A stretch of DNA of 37,456 nt from Bacteroidota bacterium (GTDB taxonomy: Bacteria; Bacteroidota; Bacteroidia; Flavobacteriales_F; PHOS-HE28), in contig JAFEAI010000255.1 in assembly GCA_018266475.1 (NCBI GenBank), positions 1 through 37,456 of the forward strand, written 5' to 3'. The position numbers and the translations under genes are program-made. The first letter of the stretch is position 1; each line of letters starts with the position of its first letter. The notes below the pieces were generated by a model. The model had not been told where the DNA came from, ran no database searches, and was given only the letters and a program-made list of their open reading frames with translations. This document shows, in pieces, positions 31,394 through 37,455 of the stretch.

Positions 31394-33628
31394 ATGCGGA
31401 TATTGACCACCCTGCTCCTCGCCACCATTGTCCTTGACTCCAGCGCCCAGCAATGGGAGCTCACCACGCCGATAAAAACGCGCAGCGAGTTCACCGCCAT
31501 GCGCATGCTGGACGGTCAACTCGCCTATGCCGTGGACAAGCCCATGGGCGCGATCCTGCGCACCGCGGACGGCGGAACCACTTGGGAACGCCGCATCGTG
31601 AACACGTTCAACAAGCCGGTGGCGCTGTGGATGTGGGACAGTGAACGCGGCATAGCCGTGTGCGAAAGTGGCCGGATCATGCGCAGCACCGACGGCTTCA
31701 CCACGGCCACCACCACCAGCCACCTGGGCTACGGGAGCTTCAACTGCGTCTATTTCCTGAACGACACCTTAGGCTGGCTCGGCTCGGACAGCGGCAAGAT
31801 CCTGCGCACCACCGACGGCGGCACCAACTGGATGCCCACCACCACGGGGCTGACCACCTACCAGTATGTAACGGCCATCCAGTTCCTGGACAGCGACACC
31901 GGCTACGCCAGCAGCTACGGCGGCAAAATGCTGAAGAGCGTGGACGGCGGGCTGAACTGGCAAGGCGTGGGGCCCTTTGACCAACAGGTGCTCATGCAGG
32001 ACCTGCACTTTTACAACACCCAGGAAGGCGTGGCCGTGGGCAATGGCGGCGAGGTGATCCGCACCACCGACGGCGGCGCCACCTGGGATTCCATCCCCTC
32101 GCCTACCACCTATTCCATGCTGGACATGGCCGTGCAAGGGGATGTGATCGTTGCGTGCGGCAACTGGGGCCGTGTGATGCGGAGCACGGACCGCGGGCAG
32201 ACCTGGAGCGTGGCACAAGTGGGGAACAGTGACCACCAGAGCGTGGCGCTCTCCCCGGATGGGCGCGGCATCCTGGGCACCAATGGCCGCATTCAGTGCA
32301 GCAACGACATGGGCGTTACATGGTCCATCACCAATGAAGGCACTTGGCACACCGTGCTGAACAAAGTGGCGTTCCAGAATGACCAAGTGGGCGTGGCCGT
32401 GGGCTGGGCCACTTCCGGCGGGCTTGAAGGCGGCCTGCTGCGCACCACTGATGGAGGCCGCCATTGGGCCAAGGCCGGCGGCGGCGGGCTGGGCGTACAC
32501 CTCACCCCCACCGGTGCAGGCTGCTTAGGTGGCGGCAGCGGCAGCTTCGCCAAAACCACCGACGGCTTCGCCACGCGCACGCCGGCCAACGGCCCCAACG
32601 TGGCCATCCGCTGCACGTGGAGCTTCGATGCGCTCACGCACATCGTGGCGGGCGGTGCGGTCTATGGCGGCATCTACCGCACCACCAACGGCGGCGCCAC
32701 CTGGACGCATGTGCTGGACGTGGGCAACATCACCATCAACGACCTGTGGTTCAGCAATGCCCGGAACGGCTATGCCGTGGGCGAATACGGCGACAACTAC
32801 CGCACCATGGATGGCGGCCTCACCTGGCAACCCATGACCGGCACACCTGGCGGGCACACGGTCTTCTTCCTCGACACGCTGCACGGATGGATGCGGAACT
32901 TCCGCACCATGGACGGTGGCGATACATGGATCCCGATCGACAGCCCGCAAGGCACCGTGAGCATGTTCTTCAACAACGTGGACACAGGCTACGCCGTTAC
33001 CGGCGGCGGTCAGACCGAGCGCACCACCGACGGCGGCCTCACGTGGAGCACCGTGCTGCCCGGCATCGACAACGCACAGATCGGTGATGCCGCGTACGTG
33101 GACGGGTACATCGTGGCCGTAAGCCGCTGGGGCGACATCTATCGGGGGCAGGTGGCCTGTCCGTTGGCGGCCTTCACGCCATTGATCACCGACCAGGGCG
33201 ATGTGCTCTGCGCCAGCGGCACCGGCAGCTTCCAATGGTACCGCAACGGCGATCCGCTGCCGGATACCACGGCGTGCATCGCATCCCAGGAAGCAGGCAG
33301 CTACACGGTGGTGGTTACCGATGGATTCGGCTGCATCTCCAACACCTCGGCACCGGTGCAGGTGATCCACACGGGAATTGCCGTTCCCACTGAAAACAAG
33401 TCGTTCCGCGTGGTGCCCAACCCGGCATCGGGCGTGGTGCGGGTGGAACGTGCGGAGGACACAGCAGCCTTGCTTACTGTACTGGATGTGCAGAGACGTG
33501 CAGTGTTGGAAACGCCGATCACCGGACCTTCCGCCATGCTGGATGCCTCCAAGTTGAAGCGCGGGATGTATTTGGTGCGGATCACTTCGCCGGAGGGGGT
33601 TGAATTGGGGCGGTTGGTGGTGGAGTGA
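31394..33628 (+). CDS. T9SS type A cargo protein with BNR/YCF48-like propeller repeats and Ig-like module
   Basis: The start ATG 31394 gives 744 residues with a signal peptide (MRILTTLLLATIVLDSSAQ). Many repeats of about 40-45 residues carry the pattern TTDGG-x-T/N-W (LRTADGGTTWERR, LRTTDGGTNWMPT, IRTTDGGATWDSI, YRTTNGGATWTHV, ERTTDGGLTWSTV) and form a predicted sialidase/YCF48-type beta-propeller over about residues 20-590. Next is an Ig/PKD-like segment (GTGSFQWYRNGDPLPDTTAC, GSYTVVVTDGFGC). The C-terminus is a type A sorting domain (FRVVPNPASGVVRVERAE to LGRLVVE). It is probably exported by T9SS. The propeller suggests binding rather than catalysis, because sialidase active-site residues are not evident. 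Confidence 0.87.
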   Translation: MRILTTLLLATIVLDSSAQQWELTTPIKTRSEFTAMRMLDGQLAYAVDKPMGAILRTADGGTTWERRIVNTFNKPVALWMWDSERGIAVCESGRIMRSTDGFTTATTTSHLGYGSFNCVYFLNDTLGWLGSDSGKILRTTDGGTNWMPTTTGLTTYQYVTAIQFLDSDTGYASSYGGKMLKSVDGGLNWQGVGPFDQQVLMQDLHFYNTQEGVAVGNGGEVIRTTDGGATWDSIPSPTTYSMLDMAVQGDVIVACGNWGRVMRSTDRGQTWSVAQVGNSDHQSVALSPDGRGILGTNGRIQCSNDMGVTWSITNEGTWHTVLNKVAFQNDQVGVAVGWATSGGLEGGLLRTTDGGRHWAKAGGGGLGVHLTPTGAGCLGGGSGSFAKTTDGFATRTPANGPNVAIRCTWSFDALTHIVAGGAVYGGIYRTTNGGATWTHVLDVGNITINDLWFSNARNGYAVGEYGDNYRTMDGGLTWQPMTGTPGGHTVFFLDTLHGWMRNFRTMDGGDTWIPIDSPQGTVSMFFNNVDTGYAVTGGGQTERTTDGGLTWSTVLPGIDNAQIGDAAYVDGYIVAVSRWGDIYRGQVACPLAAFTPLITDQGDVLCASGTGSFQWYRNGDPLPDTTACIASQEAGSYTVVVTDGFGCISNTSAPVQVIHTGIAVPTENKSFRVVPNPASGVVRVERAEDTAALLTVLDVQRRAVLETPITGPSAMLDASKLKRGMYLVRITSPEGVELGRLVVE

Positions 33629-33638
33629 ACACACCACC
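33616..33638 (+). terminator. hairpin at the end of the BNR-like T9SS gene
   Basis: GGTGGTG (33616-33622) and CACCACC (33632-33638) form a perfect 7-bp stem with a 9-base loop spanning the stop codon. A terminator role is inferred from position only. Confidence 0.4.
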
Positions 33639-33640
33639 CG

Positions 33641-33690
33641 CATCTTTGTGTTCAACATCCGTGTTCATCGGTGTCCATCCGTGGTTTCAT
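33641..33690. repeat. degenerate ATCCGTGTTCATC-type intergenic repeat, with -7-like box
   Basis: Variants of a roughly 10-base word (CATCCGTGTT, CATCGGTGTC, CATCCGTGGTTT) are repeated in tandem before the DUF1697 gene. Strings of this type occur between genes in many unrelated bacteria. CATCTTTG at 33641-33648 resembles the -7 consensus and could be the promoter of the DUF1697 gene. Confidence 0.55.
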
Positions 33691-33694
33691 CACC

Positions 33695-34255
33695 ATGCCC
33701 CTCGCCACCTTCCTCCTCCTCTTCCGCGGTGTGGGCGGCCCCGTGCAATTGCCCGTAGCGGAGTTGCGCGCCGCGCTCACCAAGGCCGGCTTCAAGCAGG
33801 CCACCACCTACATCAACAGCGGCAATGCGCTGGTGCGGAGTGTGCTTTCGCGGGAAGAAACGTTGGCCAAGGTGGCGGAGATCTGCCTCAAGAAATTCAA
33901 GTACGACCGGCCCATCTTCGCGCCCACGGCCGATGAATGGGCCACGGTGCTGAAGCGCGATCCCTTTCCGCAGAAGGCGGAAGGCAAGCACGTGCATGCG
34001 GTGCTCCTGGCGGAAAAACCGAAGGCTGAGGCCGTGGCCAAGTTGCAGGCGTTGGCGGTGGAAGGTGAGTCGCTGAAGGTGCTGCCAACGGCGATCGGCG
34101 CCTACCACGTGTGCTACCTGCACACCCCGCACGGCTTCGGCACCAGCAAGCTCGGCGAGAAGTTCGACAAGGGCATCGGCGTGGAGAACACCGCGCGCAA
34201 CTGGAACACGGTGGTGAAGATGGATGAGCTGGCGCGGGAACTGGAGGGGAAGTGA
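33695..34255 (+). CDS. DUF1697 family protein
   Basis: The product is 186 residues from ATG 33695, with no signal peptide. Family hallmarks are visible: FLLLFRGVGGPVQLPVAELR at the N-terminus, AGFKQATTYINSGNALVRS near residue 30-50, and the C-terminal KLGEKFDKGIGVENTARNWN with TVVKMDELA. DUF1697 proteins are widespread cytoplasmic proteins of unknown biochemical function. Its TGA directly abuts the stop of the convergent hipT gene (34253-34255 against 34256-34258), leaving no space for a separate terminator. An in-frame GTG at 33671 falls inside a repeat and was not used. Confidence 0.88.
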   Translation: MPLATFLLLFRGVGGPVQLPVAELRAALTKAGFKQATTYINSGNALVRSVLSREETLAKVAEICLKKFKYDRPIFAPTADEWATVLKRDPFPQKAEGKHVHAVLLAEKPKAEAVAKLQALAVEGESLKVLPTAIGAYHVCYLHTPHGFGTSKLGEKFDKGIGVENTARNWNTVVKMDELARELEGK

Positions 34256-35224
34256 TTAGCGCAGTTCCATGCGCGCAGCGCGTTCTTCGATCAGCGCCAC
34301 GAACCGTTCCTTCAACTCCTCCGGCACGAAACCGAGCGGGATGAAGGTCTTCCACTTCGGCAGCGCCTTGGCGAAGCGCTTGAACAGGTTGAGGATGGCG
34401 CGTTCGTTCAGACCTGCGGCACGCATGGCCGTCTCGAAGTCGGCGCGGGTGATGCGGCTCTTTCGGCCGTTGAGGGTGAGAGCGAGTTCCTCCGTCTCGT
34501 TGATCAGCAATGTGGACGGCACCAGGTCGTACGCTGGGCTCAGATTGTAGTGGCCTTCCGCATCTTTCAGTAGCGAGAAATTCTTCAGGTGCATGTCCGC
34601 GTTCCCGGCGAGGAAGCTGAAGAGCACTTGCTCGTAGAAGATGGTCTGGTCGGACAGCGTGTTCCGTGCGAAACGCGCGATTGCCTTCGCGATCTGCTCG
34701 TGCGAGCCCTTGTACTTGTGCTCGGTTTGGCGCTCGGTGAGTTGGCACATGTCCTCCATGTGCAGCTTGGTCACCTTGCGGCCGCCGGGTTTGCCAAGGC
34801 GATCAACTCGGCGGGTGATATATGCCAACGCGCCATCTTTCATGCGGACCAACCCATGCGGAACGACAGCAAGACCGGCCAATGAAGCCAGGTGCATAGT
34901 GAGGTCCTCCAACTCCACCATGTGCGGATAGTTCGGCGTGGGCGGCTTCAGGATGTGGCTGCCCCAGACACCAAGGATCGTGAAGCGGCCAGGCGATGCG
35001 GAAGAGTCGCCGCGCATGAGGCCGAGCGACAACTTCGCCTGCGCACCGGCCACCGTTGCGCTGCGCAACACGCTTTGCTCGGCGAGGCCAACGATGTCCA
35101 CTTCCGTGAACGGCAGCGTTGGTGGCACCGGGGCACCGAAGAGCCTGCGACTGCACGCGGGATGATATTCGTGCTGGCCGCTGTCCAATTCGCGGTAGCA
35201 GCCCAGGCAGCGTTCAGCGCTCAT
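34256..35224 (-). CDS. hipT: HipT-like serine/threonine kinase toxin (HipA C-terminal domains)
   Basis: The product is 322 residues from ATG 35224. It is a HipA-family kinase lacking the N-subdomain 1, which is encoded separately just upstream, as in hipBST systems. It opens with a CxxC...HxxC cluster (CLGCYREL, EYHPACSRRLFG), perhaps zinc-binding. The Gly-rich loop is RSATVAGAQAKLSLG, and YITRRVDR follows. The catalytic AGNADMHLKNFSLL carries the Asp and Asn, and the metal-binding YDLVPS lies after it. Known family members phosphorylate aminoacyl-tRNA synthetases and cause growth arrest; the target here is unknown. Its start overlaps the hipS stop by 11 bp. Earlier in-frame ATGs (35236, 35248) are possible. 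Confidence 0.88.
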   Translation of the reverse strand: MSAERCLGCYRELDSGQHEYHPACSRRLFGAPVPPTLPFTEVDIVGLAEQSVLRSATVAGAQAKLSLGLMRGDSSASPGRFTILGVWGSHILKPPTPNYPHMVELEDLTMHLASLAGLAVVPHGLVRMKDGALAYITRRVDRLGKPGGRKVTKLHMEDMCQLTERQTEHKYKGSHEQIAKAIARFARNTLSDQTIFYEQVLFSFLAGNADMHLKNFSLLKDAEGHYNLSPAYDLVPSTLLINETEELALTLNGRKSRITRADFETAMRAAGLNERAILNLFKRFAKALPKWKTFIPLGFVPEELKERFVALIEERAARMELR

Positions 35225-35555
35225 CGTCTGTGGCATTGATCGGTTCAATGCTCACCGCGCCGATGCAATCCTTGCAGCACGCGAGCAAGAGTCCCATGCG
35301 ATCGCGCGGATCGAGCTTCCAGCTTTTCTCCGCGATGGTGAGCAGCCAACCTTCGGGGATCAATCCATCGAAGAAGGGGAAAAGCACTTTGCTCTGGTAA
35401 AGCTTCTCTTCCAATGGCAAGGTCAAGCTCACGGCTTCGGCATCCTTCGCTTCGAGATAGTCTGGTCGATAGGTGAATTCGTAGCCCTCGACTGTCTCTG
35501 TGAGCGTACCGGCCCACCGGCCGTGCATGATCACTTGGGCGCTACGCATGTCCAT
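35214..35555 (-). CDS. hipS: HipS-like small protein (HipA N-subdomain 1)
   Basis: The 113-residue product corresponds to the N-terminal subdomain of HipA. It opens QVIMHGRWAGTLTETVEGYE and continues FTYRPDYLEAKDAEAVSLTL, LFPFFDGLIPEGWLLTIAEK and MGLLLACCKDCIGAV. In the studied E. coli hipBST system the equivalent protein is the antitoxin, inserting a Trp into the kinase active site. The Trp in PEGWLL is a reasonable candidate here, by analogy only. The start was taken as ATG 35555, overlapping the hipB stop by 14 bp; ATG 35549 is an alternative. Gene order hipB-hipS-hipT with overlaps indicates one operon. Confidence 0.85.
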   Translation of the reverse strand: MDMRSAQVIMHGRWAGTLTETVEGYEFTYRPDYLEAKDAEAVSLTLPLEEKLYQSKVLFPFFDGLIPEGWLLTIAEKSWKLDPRDRMGLLLACCKDCIGAVSIEPINATDDER

Positions 35556-35784
35556 CAAGTTCGTTGTTGTTCGAGGCCGAACGCTCAATTGGCACCGGCC
35601 CCAACTGGCAGCCAAAGAAGCGCAGCACTTCGTTCACCTTGTCCATGCGCAGGGTAGGCTTACCGGCCTCCAATTCGCGAATGAAACGTAGGCCCACACC
35701 GACCTTATCGGCCAGTTGAGGCTGCGTGAGCTTGAGGGCCTTGCGGCGTTGGACGACAAAGCGGGATAGTTCGGATTGATTCAT
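35542..35784 (-). CDS. hipB: HipB-like helix-turn-helix regulator
   Basis: This 80-residue xenobiotic-response-type DNA-binding protein is the first gene of the hip operon. The HTH covers about residues 10-62: VVQRRKALKLTQPQLADKVG, VGLRFIRELEAGKPTLRMDK and VNEVLRFFGCQLGPVP. HipB proteins bind operators as dimers and repress their operon, often together with the partner proteins. The upstream DNA contains four copies of an ACCC-N4-GGGT palindrome, the first ending 6 bp before this ATG, which fits strong autoregulation. In hipBST systems HipB supports repression while HipS mainly neutralises the kinase. The start ATG 35784 gives MNQSELSRFVV, a normal beginning. Confidence 0.9.
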   Translation of the reverse strand: MNQSELSRFVVQRRKALKLTQPQLADKVGVGLRFIRELEAGKPTLRMDKVNEVLRFFGCQLGPVPIERSASNNNELDGHA

Positions 35785-35789
35785 TTTAT

Positions 35790-35925
35790 ACCCTTCTGGG
35801 TGCTAATATACACGAAATAGACGGTTTTATACCTGATAGGGTATGAAATGGTTCGATTTTGGCATTATGTGACCCCATCGGGTACTAAAACTGTCTCAAT
35901 CCAACTATAAAGAACCCGACCGGGT
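35790..35925. promoter_or_regulatory. four phased ACCC-N4-GGGT operators upstream of hipBST
   Basis: The sites are 35790-35801 (ACCC TTCT GGGT), 35831-35842 (ACCT GATA GGGT), 35872-35883 (ACCC CATC GGGT) and 35914-35925 (ACCC GACC GGGT). Start-to-start distances are 41, 41 and 42 bp, about four helical turns, so all sites would face the same side of the DNA. A TATATTAG box at 35803-35810 (minus strand) is a likely -7 element. Site 1 would then overlap the transcription start, and site 2 the -33 region. This is the probable HipB-binding array. Confidence 0.75.
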
Positions 35926-35979
35926 ACGAATGCGCTACGATACTGACCTAAGAAGTTGCAACGATAGTTTTGAGCCGTT

Positions 35980-36020
35980 CCCGAACCCGATGCCGAAATT
36001 CCCCGGCACCGGGTTTCGGG
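35980..36020. repeat. long imperfect inverted repeat
   Basis: CCCGAACCCGATGCCG (35980-35995) and CGGCACCGGGTTTCGGG (36004-36020) pair over 15 positions with one mismatch and one bulged base, around an 8-base loop. It lies between the hip operators and the BRO fragment. It has no T-run and could be a mobile-element scar, an attenuator or a terminator. Confidence 0.6.
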
Positions 36021-36136
36021 CGTTGCTGGTTCCATGGCCTGTTCCTGGCTTCGGCGGCGTTGTCCTTGTGCAACCGCATGCACGTTCAAGCGGGCATTAT
36101 CTTGTCCAGCACCTCCTTGGCAAATTCCACGTCACC

Positions 36137-36427
36137 ATGAGTAGCCAGCAAGATGAAAGCACCCGCATTGCCGTCTTCCAGCGCAAGGAAGTGCGGCGTA
36201 CCCTGCACAACGGCGAGTGTTGGTTCGTGATCGCGGACGTGGTGCTGGCGCTGACGGACTCGAAGGACGTAACGCCGTACATCCACAAGCTGCGCCAACG
36301 CGATCCGGAACTCGCAAAAGGGTGGGTACAAATTGTACACCCCCTTCCCATCCCAACCTCTGGTGGTGAGCAGAAGCTGAACTGCGCAAACACCGAAGGT
36401 TTCAGCCTCCACGGGTTTGTAAAATAG
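36137..36427 (+). pseudogene. truncated BRO-N domain protein
   Basis: From ATG 36137 the frame encodes 96 residues. Residues 9-88 look like a BRO family N-terminal DNA-binding domain: RIAVFQRKEVRRTLHNGECW, FVIADVVLALTDSKDVTPYI, HKLRQRDPELAKGWVQIV, and GGEQKLNCANTEG. In complete relatives, as I remember them, the domain then continues with an IFRIIQSIPSPKAE-type segment. Here it breaks directly after NTEG into SLHGFVK and a stop. Full proteins are usually 200-300 residues, so this is probably a decayed remnant. BRO-N proteins are found in phages and accessory genome islands. Downstream sequence carries another small antitoxin-like ORF, so a deletion may have joined two elements. Confidence 0.75.
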
Positions 36428-36472
36428 GTGCGAAAGCCCTGCCGAAGCGTCATGGTCCGGCATAGCCATGCT

Positions 36473-36480
36473 TATCTTTG
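36473..36480 (+). promoter_or_regulatory. TATCTTTG -7 box before the ACG-start ORF
   Basis: TATCTTTG is a perfect TAnnTTTG match, ending 7 bp before the proposed ACG start at 36488. Transcription would begin only a few bases before that codon, supporting the upstream start over the internal ATG at 36539. Confidence 0.55.
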
Positions 36481-36487
36481 AACTGCC

Positions 36488-36706
36488 ACGGAACAGATCG
36501 TCATTCAACTCAAGAACACCCGCAAGCGTCGCCTCCTGATGGATCTGTTGGGCGAACTGGACTTCGTGAAGGTCACAAGCGTGATCTGCGAAGGCCGCAA
36601 AGTGGTTTTCGCAAATGACCTTTTGGAAGCATTGTTGGAAGCCAATGCGGGCAAACGCGGCGAAAAGGAGCTTCAAACTGCGCGTGTCTTCCTGAAGCAT
36701 GGCTGA
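36488..36706 (+). CDS. small antitoxin-like protein with apparent ACG start
   Basis: The frame from ACG 36488 to TGA 36706 encodes 72 residues. With Met in first place it reads MEQIVIQLKNTRKRRLLMDL, then LGELDFVKVTS, VICEGRKVVFANDLLEALLE, and ends ARVFLKHG. The N-terminal VIQLKN...LLMDLLGELDFV pattern resembles small antitoxins of Bacteroidota toxin-antitoxin loci, though I cannot name the family. No ATG, GTG or TTG precedes it in frame; a TGA lies 9 bp upstream. An ATG-to-ACG change, or use of ACG as a rare start, explains this best. The alternative start ATG 36539 would lose the conserved-looking N-terminus. No cognate toxin follows directly: the next gene, 41 bp on, is the DUF433 antitoxin. 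Confidence 0.55.
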   Translation, partial: TEQIVIQLKNTRKRRLLMDLLGELDFVKVTSVICEGRKVVFANDLLEALLEANAGKRGEKELQTARVFLKHG

Positions 36707-36735
36707 GATCGTTGATGCATCCGGCATCAGTAGTA

Positions 36736-36743
36736 TACCTTTG
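36736..36743 (+). promoter_or_regulatory. TACCTTTG -7 box, 4 nt before the DUF433 gene
   Basis: TACCTTTG is a perfect TAnnTTTG match, followed by CTAA and the ATG at 36748. A TTG at 36712-36714 may be the -33 element, at a slightly long spacing of 21 bp. The arrangement implies a leaderless mRNA for the antitoxin-toxin pair. Confidence 0.6.
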
Positions 36744-36747
36744 CTAA

Positions 36748-37092
36748 ATGCTCGAATGGCAAGGTCATATCGTTTCCGAACCGGAGATTATGTACGGCAA
36801 ACCGTGCATCAAGGGCACGCGCATCCCCGTTGACCTGATCTTGGACAAACTGGCGGCAGGGCATTCCATGGAGAATCTGCTTGAAGGCTATCCGCAGTTG
36901 TCCAAGGCGGACCTCTTGGCGTGTTTGCAATACGGGGCGGATGCGGTGCGGAACAACATCAGCGTAGGCCATGATCAAGGACGATCGAAGATGGAGCTTG
37001 CCGCCAAGAGGCTGGAGAAGGAATATCGGGAAGGCGGCGAGCTGACTGCATTCACGGCCATCGACTTGGACCGCTTCTATGAAGCAAGGTGA
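36748..37092 (+). CDS. DUF433 protein with MazE-like C-terminal tail (antitoxin)
   Basis: The product is 114 residues. Residues of about 6-72 form a DUF433 domain (HIVSEPEIMYGKPCIKGTRI, PVDLILDKLAAGHSMENLLE, YPQLSKADLLACLQYGA), a small winged-helix-like fold common in antitoxins, usually paired with PIN-type toxins. After a linker (SVGHDQGRSK), the last 33 residues read MELAAKRLEKEYREGGELTA and FTAIDLDRFYEAR. This acidic/aromatic ELTAFT...FYE pattern resembles the toxin-binding tail of antitoxins that neutralise MazF. The toxin gene next door is indeed a MazF, its start overlapping this gene by 14 bp. So this looks like a hybrid antitoxin: DUF433 for DNA binding, MazE-type tail for neutralisation. 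Confidence 0.82.
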   Translation: MLEWQGHIVSEPEIMYGKPCIKGTRIPVDLILDKLAAGHSMENLLEGYPQLSKADLLACLQYGADAVRNNISVGHDQGRSKMELAAKRLEKEYREGGELTAFTAIDLDRFYEAR

Positions 37093-37423
37093 GATCTGGT
37101 CGGTGAATCTTGATCCGACACAAGGTGCTGAGATCCGAAAGACGCGGCCAGCAATCATTGTCAATGACAATGCAGTCGGTCGGCTTCCGCTGAAGATCAT
37201 TGTGCCGCTGACCGACTGGAAGTCGCATTATGCACAAGCTCCGTGGATGGTTGAACTGCTGCCGAGCACGTGGAACCGATTAACCAAACCCTCGGCAGCC
37301 GATTGTTTCCAAGTGCGGTCCATAAGCGAATCCCGCTTCATAAAACGGGTTGGCACGATCGATCCCCGAACATTGGAGCTGATCCAGGCCGCGTTGGCAG
37401 CGGTCCTTTCCATCCCACGGTAG
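37079..37423 (+). CDS. mazF: MazF/PemK family endoribonuclease toxin
   Basis: The product is 114 residues, the usual MazF size. The N-terminal KQGEIWSVNLDPTQGAEIRK and TRPAIIVNDN carry the conserved Arg-Pro and the beta-barrel start. KIIVPLTDW and the later Ser/Thr-rich strand (TKPSAADCFQVRSI) followed by KRVGTI complete the family pattern. MazF cleaves mRNA at short sequence motifs and stops growth when free of antitoxin. Its ATG lies inside the 3' end of the DUF433 gene (14-bp overlap), so antitoxin and toxin are translationally coupled and made from one promoter. The protein appears intact. Confidence 0.93.
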   Translation: MKQGEIWSVNLDPTQGAEIRKTRPAIIVNDNAVGRLPLKIIVPLTDWKSHYAQAPWMVELLPSTWNRLTKPSAADCFQVRSISESRFIKRVGTIDPRTLELIQAALAAVLSIPR

Positions 37424-37447
37424 TAGTCCGTCAGGCGGCCCTCAACT

Positions 37448-37455
37448 TACCTTTG
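37448..37455 (+). promoter_or_regulatory. TACCTTTG -7 box at the window edge
   Basis: This is a perfect TAnnTTTG box, identical to the one before the DUF433 gene, followed by C and then the window end. It probably belongs to a plus-strand gene that starts just outside. Confidence 0.45.

Noticed and set aside
35930..36136. In-frame 69-codon extension upstream of the BRO-N fragment
   Set aside because: The extension crosses the long inverted repeat, has no BRO similarity, and the conserved domain starts right after ATG 36137.
36086..36727. 213-codon minus-strand frame across the BRO fragment and the small antitoxin-like ORF
   Set aside because: It spans two unrelated plus-strand genes and their promoter box and shows no family features.
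36699..36833. Small ORF from ATG 36699 overlapping the end of the ACG-start ORF
   Set aside because: It covers the DUF433 promoter box and the first third of that gene in another frame, with no recognisable content.
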